42,906 nucleotides of DNA from Lachnospiraceae bacterium (lineage in GTDB: Bacteria; Bacillota; Clostridia; Lachnospirales; Lachnospiraceae), in assembly GCA_024680675.1 (NCBI GenBank), contig JAILBX010000241.1:1-42906 (forward strand). The letters run 5' to 3'. Below, in pieces: positions 18,701 to 27,303 of this stretch. The notes beneath the pieces are model-generated. The model did not search any database. It was not told the origin of the DNA and saw nothing but the letters and a program-made list of their open reading frames with translations. The position numbers were made by a program, and so were the translations under genes. The first letter of the stretch is position 1, and every line of letters begins with the position of its first letter.

Positions 18701-20404
18701 ATGAATAAAACACTATTTACATGCATACTAAGTATTTTTGCAGCAATTGCATTTCCCTTTTACATATATGCTTGTACAGGAGTATATGTTGGAAAAAATG
18801 TCAGTGAAGAAGGAACTACGATTATTGCACGTAGTGAAGATTATTCCAGTGGAAGTCATCCAAAACATTTTATGGTTCAGGAAAGAATAGATAAAGCAGG
18901 GAGATATCTGGAAGACATAGGCAACGGTCTTAAAGTGGAACTCCCTAAGGTTACCTACAAATATACCCATCTTGCGGATTCATCCTACACTAAAGAAGGA
19001 CTTTATCCCGGCGTATGTATGAATGAAATGGGCTTAAACGTAATAGGTACTGTGTCGGCTAAAGCTTCCGATGAGTATTACAAATTGGATCCTTTAGAGG
19101 AAGATGAGGGACTTAGAGAAGCGATCCTGCCTGCTCTCATTGCCGCTCAGGCTCAAAATGCAAGGGAGGCTTGTGAGATCACAGCCAAACTTGTAGATAA
19201 ATATGGATCCTGTGAAGGTAATATTTTGTTGCTTTCTGACAGAGAGGAAGCCTGGATCTTTGAGATATATGGTGGGTCTTCATATTGTGCTATAAAGTTG
19301 GATCCCAACATGGTTTCTGTCTTCGGAAACCAGTTTATGATAGATTGGGTAGATTCTAAAGCAAAGGATAAGGATCATATATATTCTAAGAATCTTTTCA
19401 AAACTCTCGATAGCTTAGATTCGGTTGTTAAGAAGGGTAGCAAATACAATATTACAGAATCCATAAAACCCGAGCGATCTGATAATGATAACATGAGAAA
19501 TTGGGAGGGTATTCGATTATTCGCAGGAGATAAACAAGCCGGAGAATATGATAGTGGTATTTATTACCCTCTCCAGTTTACTCCTGAAAAAAATATCTCT
19601 GTAATTGATATAATGAACCTTTACAGAGACAGATATGAAGGAACTTCCTATGATATGAGATTAGGCGGTAACGATTTTTATCGCCCAATAGGTACTACTC
19701 GTCAGACTAATGTTCACATAGTTCAGGTTTTTTCTGAACTTCCAAAGGAAAGCTGCTCTATTCAATGGCTGGCCTTAGGAAACGCAGAATGCTCAGGATT
19801 TGTTCCATCCTTTTCCGGAATAAACGATACTCTTGATGCATATAAGATTGACGGATCTGCCTATGATCCTAAAAGTGCTTACTGGGCTTTTAAGAGAATA
19901 GGGGTTATTTCCCAGAGCGATAGGACCTATCTATCAGAAGGAGTTATAAATTTTTGGCAAACCGCTGAAAAAAAATGGCTTGACAGAGTCCTTAATGAGT
20001 TACCATCCGTGGAATCAAAATATAAAAAAAGCTCTCAAGAGGGGAGTAAATATGTTACTGAATTAAGCATGGATTTCATGAAAGAAGCTATTGAAAATTC
20101 AGATATACTATATAATTCTTTACTATATAAATGTGCTGATAATTATCAGGATACAGTAAAAAATTCAAGTGCATACTTCTATATGCCGGTTCCCCTTGTC
20201 AGCTATGCAGAGGAAAAAGGATATAAGGTTAATAAGAATAAAGACGTATATACCCTAAAGAAAGGAAAGAACACTTTTACCCTGGAAGTTAATTCCGACC
20301 TCTGTATAAAAAATGATACAATTATAAAGAATTTGTCTTACCCACTTTATGAAGCTTATGATAAAGTTTGGCTACCGGAAAATTTCATTAGTATATTGAA
20401 TTAA
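18701..20404 (+). CDS. C69-family (U34) dipeptidase, secreted
   Basis: Signal peptide then 'CTGVYVGKNVSEEGTTIIARSEDY'; 'CMNEMGLNVIGTVS'; 'REEAWIFEIYGG'. Confidence 0.9.
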   Translation: MNKTLFTCILSIFAAIAFPFYIYACTGVYVGKNVSEEGTTIIARSEDYSSGSHPKHFMVQERIDKAGRYLEDIGNGLKVELPKVTYKYTHLADSSYTKEGLYPGVCMNEMGLNVIGTVSAKASDEYYKLDPLEEDEGLREAILPALIAAQAQNAREACEITAKLVDKYGSCEGNILLLSDREEAWIFEIYGGSSYCAIKLDPNMVSVFGNQFMIDWVDSKAKDKDHIYSKNLFKTLDSLDSVVKKGSKYNITESIKPERSDNDNMRNWEGIRLFAGDKQAGEYDSGIYYPLQFTPEKNISVIDIMNLYRDRYEGTSYDMRLGGNDFYRPIGTTRQTNVHIVQVFSELPKESCSIQWLALGNAECSGFVPSFSGINDTLDAYKIDGSAYDPKSAYWAFKRIGVISQSDRTYLSEGVINFWQTAEKKWLDRVLNELPSVESKYKKSSQEGSKYVTELSMDFMKEAIENSDILYNSLLYKCADNYQDTVKNSSAYFYMPVPLVSYAEEKGYKVNKNKDVYTLKKGKNTFTLEVNSDLCIKNDTIIKNLSYPLYEAYDKVWLPENFISILN

Positions 20405-20474
20405 AGGCCTCTTTTATTATTGCGTCAATACCTTATTAGGATTATCTTTATCCCGGACACAAAGGAGATTAAGA

Positions 20475-21167
20475 ATGATAAGCGAAGAGATCAAAAAGGA
20501 ATTATTCATGTTGCAGGATGAAAAATACCGTGTTTTTCAAAGCAAACTTATACCCTCTATCGATGCAGAAACAGTGATAGGTGTTAGAACACCTGAATTA
20601 AGAAGATACGCAAAAAAGCTGCTAAAGCAAAAAAATATCACAGACTTTCTTAATGATCTTCCTCATCAGTATTTCGATGAGAATCAACTCCATGGGTTTA
20701 TTGTTTCCGAAATAAAAGATTATATAAAAGCAGTAAATGCAGTTAATAATTTTCTACCATGGGTAGATAACTGGGCAACCTGTGACCAAATGTCCCCAAA
20801 GACTTTTAAAAACCATAAGTCTGAGCTTTTGGAGTCAATAAAGCAGTGGATCGATTCTGAAAAGACTTATACAATCCGTTTCGGTATAGGTATGCTTATG
20901 CGGTTCTACCTGGATGAGGATTTTGATCCGGAATATCCGATAATGGTAGCAAAAATTAAATCCGAAGAATATTATGTTAATATGATGAGAGCCTGGTATT
21001 TTGCGACTGCTCTGGCAAAACATTATGAGATTATAATCCCATATATTGAGGATGAAAAGCTGGATATTTGGACTCACAATAAACTTATCCAAAAAGCTTT
21101 AGAAAGCTATAGGATAACCCAAGAACAGAAGACATATCTTAAAGATCTGAAAATTAAGACAAAGTAA
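20475..21167 (+). CDS. DNA alkylation repair protein (AlkD-like HEAT repeat)
   Basis: 'VIGVRTPELRRYAKKL', 'WVDNWATCDQMSPKTF', 'VNMMRAWYFATALAKH'. Confidence 0.88.
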   Translation: MISEEIKKELFMLQDEKYRVFQSKLIPSIDAETVIGVRTPELRRYAKKLLKQKNITDFLNDLPHQYFDENQLHGFIVSEIKDYIKAVNAVNNFLPWVDNWATCDQMSPKTFKNHKSELLESIKQWIDSEKTYTIRFGIGMLMRFYLDEDFDPEYPIMVAKIKSEEYYVNMMRAWYFATALAKHYEIIIPYIEDEKLDIWTHNKLIQKALESYRITQEQKTYLKDLKIKTK

Positions 21168-21281
21168 TAGAAGTATATATTTGCTTAAAATAAGCTATAC
21201 TATACTTCCACAATACAATGATCATTCGTATATAACTATAATGGTTTTAATAAATTTTTATTTACAAAAGGAGGCACAGAA

Positions 21282-23348
21282 ATGAAAAAGACACATTTTA
21301 AAAGCTATTTTTTCTTAAGTCTGCTAATTATATCAACTATTTTAGCGGGCTGTACTTCTACCTACGGAACAATTGCCGGTCCCGACGAAGGCAGTGACTC
21401 TGCAGCGATCGACAAATCTGAAACGACAGCAGACCTTGAAGATTGGACAGAAGGATCAGAAGTGGTTACATCAATAAAGGATTATGTTGCCAGAGTGACA
21501 GATCCCGAATCAGAAAGCTATATTCCACCCGAGGATCGTATCGTTGTTTTTGATCTTGACGGAACTTTGATCGGTGAACTGTATCCCTCTTATTTTGAAT
21601 ACATGATGTTCATTCACAGAGCCTTATATGATGATTCATATAAAGCTCCTGAGGATATGAAAAAATTTGCCAAGGATTTGGAAGAGGGTATAGCAAATAA
21701 AAGTATGCCTGATAATCCCGAAAGAAATCATGCCAAATATGCCGGTGAGGCTTATAAAGGGATGACAATTGATGAATTGAAGGAATATACCCATGAGTTT
21801 ATGAAAACCGAAGCAACCGGCTTCAATAACCTTACAAGGGGTGATGCCTTTTATAAACCTATGGTATCTTTAGTTAACTACCTTGATGCAAATGATTTTA
21901 TCTGCTATATAGTCAGTGGATCCGATAGAACCATAGTTCGTGCTCTTATCGAAGATAAACTACCTATCCCGGAAGAAAGAGTTATAGGTATGAGTTATAG
22001 TATGGTTGCATCGGGACAGGGAGATACTGATGGTTTGGATTATCTCTACAAAGCAGATGATGAGGTCATACTTGGAGGAGATCTCATTATTAAAACAATA
22101 AAGATGAATAAAGTCAGTGAAATAGCCCAGGAAATCGGAAAAGTTCCTGTTCTTGCTTTTGGAAACAGTTCCGGTGATGAATCAATGCAGCAGTATACTC
22201 TAAACAATGATAAATATGAAAGTAAAGCCTTTATGGTTCTTTGTGATGACCTTAGCAGAGAATATGGAAATTTGGATAAGGCAGCAAAGCTTCAGGATTT
22301 CTGCGATGAGACAGGCATTGAAACAATTTCTATGTGTAATGATTTCGCCACCATATACGGAGATGATGTTACATTAAATGAAGAAGCTGAAAATGAAGTG
22401 TTTACTGTAACCATGCCAAAAGAGCTGGATGGCATCTATGAATTGAAAAGCAGGAAAAACGGTGTTTTAATATATGACAAGGCATCAAAGGATGCCGGTT
22501 TTGGTGGTTATGTTTATTCCATATTTGCATATGCTGACCCTTCTGAATATTCAGGTGTAGTAGATGTAAAGAGGGGTGAAATAAAGAAAGATGATGAAAC
22601 CCTTTACGACATAGTTGTAGGTGAAGCCACCGATGTACAGTATGATTATCAGGAGAACACAGACGGGATGCCTGAGTCCTATAAAAAGCTCTGTGACTCC
22701 TTAGAGGATATATTGAAAACAATAAAGCCTCTTGAGGATGGAAAATTTGTTCTTGGCGCCGGCTGTGAGGGTCAGGATCTGTATTCCGAAATACTTAATG
22801 AATACATTAAAGCAATAGAAGAAAAATGGGATTCGGCAAAGCTTGAGGAAAATAATATGAGCCCTGAATACAGTTCCGTGAATGCTGCAAGTGACGGAAA
22901 CGGACTTAAAAACATAGGATATGCATATTATGACGTAAACAGCGATGGTGTTGAGGAGCTTCTAATTGGTGAGATATTAAAGGATGAACTAAAAGGAACA
23001 GCCTACGATATTTATACAATCGTTGACCGTAAGCCTCAGCATGTAGTAAGTGGATCCGGTAGAGACCGATACTATGCTCTTGAAGGAGGATTGCTTTGCA
23101 ATGAACGGTCAGGTGGCGCTGATGAAACTGAATGGATTATTTATAATATAACCCCTAACTCAACAGAGTTATATCCTCAAATGGGACTCAAATATGATGG
23201 ATATGAGGATAAAGAGAACCCTTGGTTCATATCGTACGATTTTGAAGGAGACGAATGGGAAAGTATCAGTGAAAAAGACTATGATGATTATAAATCCAGA
23301 AACAAATATATAAGATTTGACTTTACACCTCTCGAAGAGGCCGGTTGA
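21282..23348 (+). CDS. HAD-superfamily phosphatase lipoprotein with long C-terminal extension
   Basis: Lipobox 'LAGCTS'; HAD motif I 'VFDLDGTLIGE'; 'IVSGSDR'; 'LAFGNSSGDESM'; C-terminal 'DVNSDGVEELLIGE'. Confidence 0.88.
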   Translation: MKKTHFKSYFFLSLLIISTILAGCTSTYGTIAGPDEGSDSAAIDKSETTADLEDWTEGSEVVTSIKDYVARVTDPESESYIPPEDRIVVFDLDGTLIGELYPSYFEYMMFIHRALYDDSYKAPEDMKKFAKDLEEGIANKSMPDNPERNHAKYAGEAYKGMTIDELKEYTHEFMKTEATGFNNLTRGDAFYKPMVSLVNYLDANDFICYIVSGSDRTIVRALIEDKLPIPEERVIGMSYSMVASGQGDTDGLDYLYKADDEVILGGDLIIKTIKMNKVSEIAQEIGKVPVLAFGNSSGDESMQQYTLNNDKYESKAFMVLCDDLSREYGNLDKAAKLQDFCDETGIETISMCNDFATIYGDDVTLNEEAENEVFTVTMPKELDGIYELKSRKNGVLIYDKASKDAGFGGYVYSIFAYADPSEYSGVVDVKRGEIKKDDETLYDIVVGEATDVQYDYQENTDGMPESYKKLCDSLEDILKTIKPLEDGKFVLGAGCEGQDLYSEILNEYIKAIEEKWDSAKLEENNMSPEYSSVNAASDGNGLKNIGYAYYDVNSDGVEELLIGEILKDELKGTAYDIYTIVDRKPQHVVSGSGRDRYYALEGGLLCNERSGGADETEWIIYNITPNSTELYPQMGLKYDGYEDKENPWFISYDFEGDEWESISEKDYDDYKSRNKYIRFDFTPLEEAG

Positions 23349-23422
23349 TACTATGGAAAGATAATTCATTCTTAAACTTTATGTCTCTATCTTACCGTAT
23401 TAATCGTTAACAAGGAGATCTA

Positions 23423-24226
23423 ATGATCACAGAGATTTATATTGACACCTTAGATAAGCTGCTTCCCCTTCTTACAGAGCAGGAATACAGGCCTGATCTT
23501 GACAGAAACAGAAGTTCATATTTATATAGGGGAATGTGCGATTCCTCCTACAAGATGTGTACAAGCCTTGGCAGAAATTGTAAAGAACTTCAAAAGCAGC
23601 TTGAGCCTGCAATACTTGAAAGCTTTGCAAAGTATGCAATAAATGACGAGCCATCAATAGTACAATCAGTATGGCGGCAAATGATATTTGGACAGCATTA
23701 CGGACTTCCTACCAGGCTCCTTGACTGGACTCAGTCAGCGCTTGTTGCATTAAATTTTGCTACTACAGAAGAAAATTTGTCTAATATGGATAAGCACGAT
23801 TGTATGGTCTGGCGAATTAATATGTCTGAAATAGTGAATAGTCTGCCCGACATCTACAGGTCGGCTGTAAATAATAAACATTCAACGATCTTTACCGTAG
23901 ATATGTTAAAGGAGCTTACCGGGAACAGTCTTAATAAGTATGATAGAGATATGGGGGATTCATCCATGGTAATTATCGAACCTCCTTCTCTTAACCAAAG
24001 GATAATCAACCAGCATTCTTTTTTTGCAGTAGTTCCAATGGGCATAGCCGATATTGAAGAATTTCTGAATAAAAACACTACTGATAGTGTCAAATACATA
24101 ATAGACAAAGGACTTCGTTGGCGGATAAGAGACATGCTGGATCAGCTCAATATGAGTGAACGTATAGTATTTCCCGGGCTTGAAGGAGTGTCAAAATGGA
24201 TAGCAAGACATTATTTTGTTAAATAG
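23423..24226 (+). CDS. FRG domain-containing protein
   Basis: 'YLYRGMCDSSYKMCTSLGR' and 'GQHYGLPTRLLDWTQSALVALNFA' match the FRG family. Confidence 0.9.
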   Translation: MITEIYIDTLDKLLPLLTEQEYRPDLDRNRSSYLYRGMCDSSYKMCTSLGRNCKELQKQLEPAILESFAKYAINDEPSIVQSVWRQMIFGQHYGLPTRLLDWTQSALVALNFATTEENLSNMDKHDCMVWRINMSEIVNSLPDIYRSAVNNKHSTIFTVDMLKELTGNSLNKYDRDMGDSSMVIIEPPSLNQRIINQHSFFAVVPMGIADIEEFLNKNTTDSVKYIIDKGLRWRIRDMLDQLNMSERIVFPGLEGVSKWIARHYFVK

Positions 24227-24227
24227 A

Positions 24228-24270
24228 CAAAGCGTGGCAGTGTGACAAACTGCCACGTTTTGCTTTTTTT
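24228..24270 (+). terminator. Intrinsic terminator
   Basis: AGCGTGGCAG ... CTGCCACG, then TTTTGCTTTTTTT. Confidence 0.85.
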
Positions 24271-24482
24271 CTATAAATCCTTTAATAACTAAACAGTTAA
24301 ACACCAAAGTATGATACTATATACCCATCTTTAAGTAGCTGCTTCAAAGATTTTAAAAGCAAAGCTTTTTTATTTATTATAATTATTAAAAGACATACAT
24401 TGTAAAAAGACGATGTCGGGGATAGAATATCTATTTAGAAGCCATTTAATGTATTCCGTTTTAAGACCTTGAGGTAAAGATA

Positions 24483-27083
24483 ATGAGAGAAACAAAAGAA
24501 GGCCTTGTTTATACAAACGAGAAATGTATTGGTTGCAATAAATGTATAAGATCTTGCAGTTGTATTGGTGCAAATGTATCTACTGAAGCTGATGAAAATG
24601 GAAGATCAAAGATTCTCGTAGATGGAAACCTTTGTATCGCCTGTGGAGCCTGTTTTGATGTATGTGAACATAATGCACGTGACTACATAGATGATACTGA
24701 CAGATTTTTTGAAGATCTAAAAAAGGGGGAGGCTATTTCCCTTCTTATAGCACCTTCTTTTCCTGCAAATTACCCTGATAGCTATGAAAAAATCCTGGGA
24801 GGATTAAAAAATCTCGGAGCAAAACAAATATTAAGTGTGTCCTTCGGAGCAGATATAACCACTTGGGGATATGTAAATTACATAGAAAAAAATAATTTTA
24901 CTGGTGGAATATCCCAGCCCTGCCCTGCCGTTGTAGGATATATAGAAAGATATCTTCCGGAATTGATTCCAAATCTCTTTCCGGTACAGAGCCCTGTTAT
25001 GTGTGCTGCTATATATGCAAAAAATGTACTTGGTATTACAGATAAGCTGGCCTTTATAAGTCCATGTATTGCAAAAAAGCTTGAAATAGATGACCCTAAT
25101 AACAAGGGCTTCATCAGCTATAATGTCACATTTGATCATCTCATAAATTATGTTAAAACCAATAATATCTATGGCGAACCTTATAAAGAGGAAATAGAGT
25201 ACGGTCTTGGTTCAATATACCCCATGCCCGGTGGTCTTAAAGAAAATGTCAGATGGCTCCTTGGAGATGATGTATTTATACGTCAGGTTGAAGGAGAGAA
25301 GAGGCTATATAGCTTTCTTGAACACAATAAGAACCTTCTTAAAGATAAAAAAACTCCCTTTCTGTTTGTTGATGCACTAAATTGTGAAAATGGTTGCATC
25401 TGCGGAACAGGAACAGAACCTTCAAAATCTTCAACTGATGAGGCTCTTTATGCCCTTCATGATATCAAAGAAGCAGTAAAAAAGACCAGTCCTGACAGCG
25501 CCTGGTCTAAAAATGCATCTCCAAAAGAGAGACTTAGAAATCTCAATGATCAGTTTTCTCATCTTAAGCTTGAAGATTATCTCAGAAGCTATACGGATAG
25601 ATCAAAACAATGTAGGCTTCGTATTCCTGATGCCGAAGAACTTGAAATGATCTATATTGAAATGAATAAACTTGATGAAAACTCACGCAATATCAACTGC
25701 TCTTGTTGCGGTTATGACAGCTGTAAGGATATGGCAATAGCGATACACAATGGAATAAACCATAAAGATAATTGCATTCATTATCTTAAAGATATGTATA
25801 TAGTAAGAGCCGCAGAAAGTGACATGATGACAGGACTCCCAAATGCTTCAGGCTTCAGAACATTTGTAAATCATCTTAAGACAAACGGACATCCTTCCCT
25901 CTTTAATGCCTTTTATCTCAATCTTCGTAATTTTGGACTTATAAACAGTAAATACGGGAAGCATATTGCAGATGATATTATTATCAAATTTGCCAAGTTA
26001 CTAAAGAAAAAAACTGATGAAGACGAGTGTGTAGGCCGACTTTCCGGAGATAATTTTATTATCATGGTACATAAAGAAAAGACTGATGATATCCTAAAGG
26101 TAACAGAAGGAATAAAATTATCAATGTCCATGGAGAATAAAGAGGAAATAATTACTATACAGGCTACTGCCGGATGTTTTGACATTAATGAGGACGAAGT
26201 TGACAGTGAAGAAATACTTGGAAGATGCTCCACTGCTCTTAACATGGCAAAATATGAAAAACATGTACCTTACGTATTTTCAACATTAGACATGCACTCC
26301 AAAGTGCTGTACCATAAACACATAGCTTCTATATTTGCCGATGCGCTAAAAAATGGAGAGTTCAGACCCTATTATCAACCAAAGGTCAACACAAACACAA
26401 ACACTCTTGCAGGAGCAGAAGCTTTGGTACGTTGGATAAGAGAAGGAAAACTAATATCCCCCGGTGAATTTATACCGGTTCTGGAGATGGACGACAATAT
26501 ATGTATATTGGATTTCTATGTTTTTGAGCAGGTCTGCAAGGATATTCAAAAATGGATAAATGACGGAATAGAACCCGTCAGAATATCTACGAACTTCTCA
26601 AGAAGAAACCTGCTCAATCCGGATTTTTCACGTAAGATCGAGGATATACTCCATAAATATGAAATTCCAAGAGAATATATAGAAGTCGAACTTACTGAAA
26701 CGGTAAGTGAAAAAGAAAACGACAGACTGAGTAATTTTATAAGTGATATGCACGAGGCCGATATAGCTATGGCAATTGATGACTTTGGAACAGGCTATTC
26801 ATCACTTAATCTCCTAAGAGATTTCCCGGCGGATGTCTTGAAGCTTGACAAATCCTTTATAGATGGACACATTGATACTAAAAGAGATAACGTTGTAGTA
26901 TCCAATGTTGCAAAAATGGCCAAGGAACTTGATATGAGTGTAATAACAGAAGGTGTCGAAAGTCAGGAACAGGTGGATTTCCTAAAGAGTATAAATATCA
27001 ATATGGTACAGGGCTTCCTCTTTGATAAGCCTCTGTCAAAGGAAGATTTTGAAAAAAGACTGATTAATAAGAGCTATGATTAA
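24483..27083 (+). CDS. Ferredoxin / [FeFe]-hydrogenase-like sensory domain / Fe-S / degenerate GGDEF / EAL fusion
   Basis: 'CIGCNKCIRSC', 'CIACGACFDVC'; H-cluster motifs 'ISQPCP', 'SPCIAKKLE', 'NCENGCICG'; 'CSCCGYDSCKDMA'; 'RLSGDNF'; EAL 'GAEALVRW', 'IDDFGTGYSSL', 'LKLDKSF', 'EGVES'. Confidence 0.93.
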   Translation: MRETKEGLVYTNEKCIGCNKCIRSCSCIGANVSTEADENGRSKILVDGNLCIACGACFDVCEHNARDYIDDTDRFFEDLKKGEAISLLIAPSFPANYPDSYEKILGGLKNLGAKQILSVSFGADITTWGYVNYIEKNNFTGGISQPCPAVVGYIERYLPELIPNLFPVQSPVMCAAIYAKNVLGITDKLAFISPCIAKKLEIDDPNNKGFISYNVTFDHLINYVKTNNIYGEPYKEEIEYGLGSIYPMPGGLKENVRWLLGDDVFIRQVEGEKRLYSFLEHNKNLLKDKKTPFLFVDALNCENGCICGTGTEPSKSSTDEALYALHDIKEAVKKTSPDSAWSKNASPKERLRNLNDQFSHLKLEDYLRSYTDRSKQCRLRIPDAEELEMIYIEMNKLDENSRNINCSCCGYDSCKDMAIAIHNGINHKDNCIHYLKDMYIVRAAESDMMTGLPNASGFRTFVNHLKTNGHPSLFNAFYLNLRNFGLINSKYGKHIADDIIIKFAKLLKKKTDEDECVGRLSGDNFIIMVHKEKTDDILKVTEGIKLSMSMENKEEIITIQATAGCFDINEDEVDSEEILGRCSTALNMAKYEKHVPYVFSTLDMHSKVLYHKHIASIFADALKNGEFRPYYQPKVNTNTNTLAGAEALVRWIREGKLISPGEFIPVLEMDDNICILDFYVFEQVCKDIQKWINDGIEPVRISTNFSRRNLLNPDFSRKIEDILHKYEIPREYIEVELTETVSEKENDRLSNFISDMHEADIAMAIDDFGTGYSSLNLLRDFPADVLKLDKSFIDGHIDTKRDNVVVSNVAKMAKELDMSVITEGVESQEQVDFLKSININMVQGFLFDKPLSKEDFEKRLINKSYD

Positions 27084-27133
27084 TAGCTACAAAACATCTT
27101 CATAATAGCAGATGAAAATATAAGTTTAAAGAA

Positions 27134-27177
27134 TAATAAGAATGTAACATAAATTTTCATGTTACATTCTTATTTTT
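27134..27177. terminator. Intrinsic terminator, potentially bidirectional, between convergent genes
   Basis: AATAAGAATGTAACAT ... ATGTTACATTCTTATTTTT. Confidence 0.9.
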
Positions 27178-27303
27178 AGTCCAATATGACAAGCTCCATA
27201 ATTTTATTTATCATAAACTAAGTCACAAAAAAGGCTAGCTTTTTCACACATATTTAAAAGAACATTATTTTTAAACCAGGCCTTCAGGCTAAAAGCCTTG
27301 TAT

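Noticed and set aside
22402-22722. 106-aa minus-strand ORF
   Set aside because: Antisense to the HAD lipoprotein; His-rich shadow composition.
25913-26245. 110-aa minus-strand ORF
   Set aside because: Antisense inside the hydrogenase-EAL gene.
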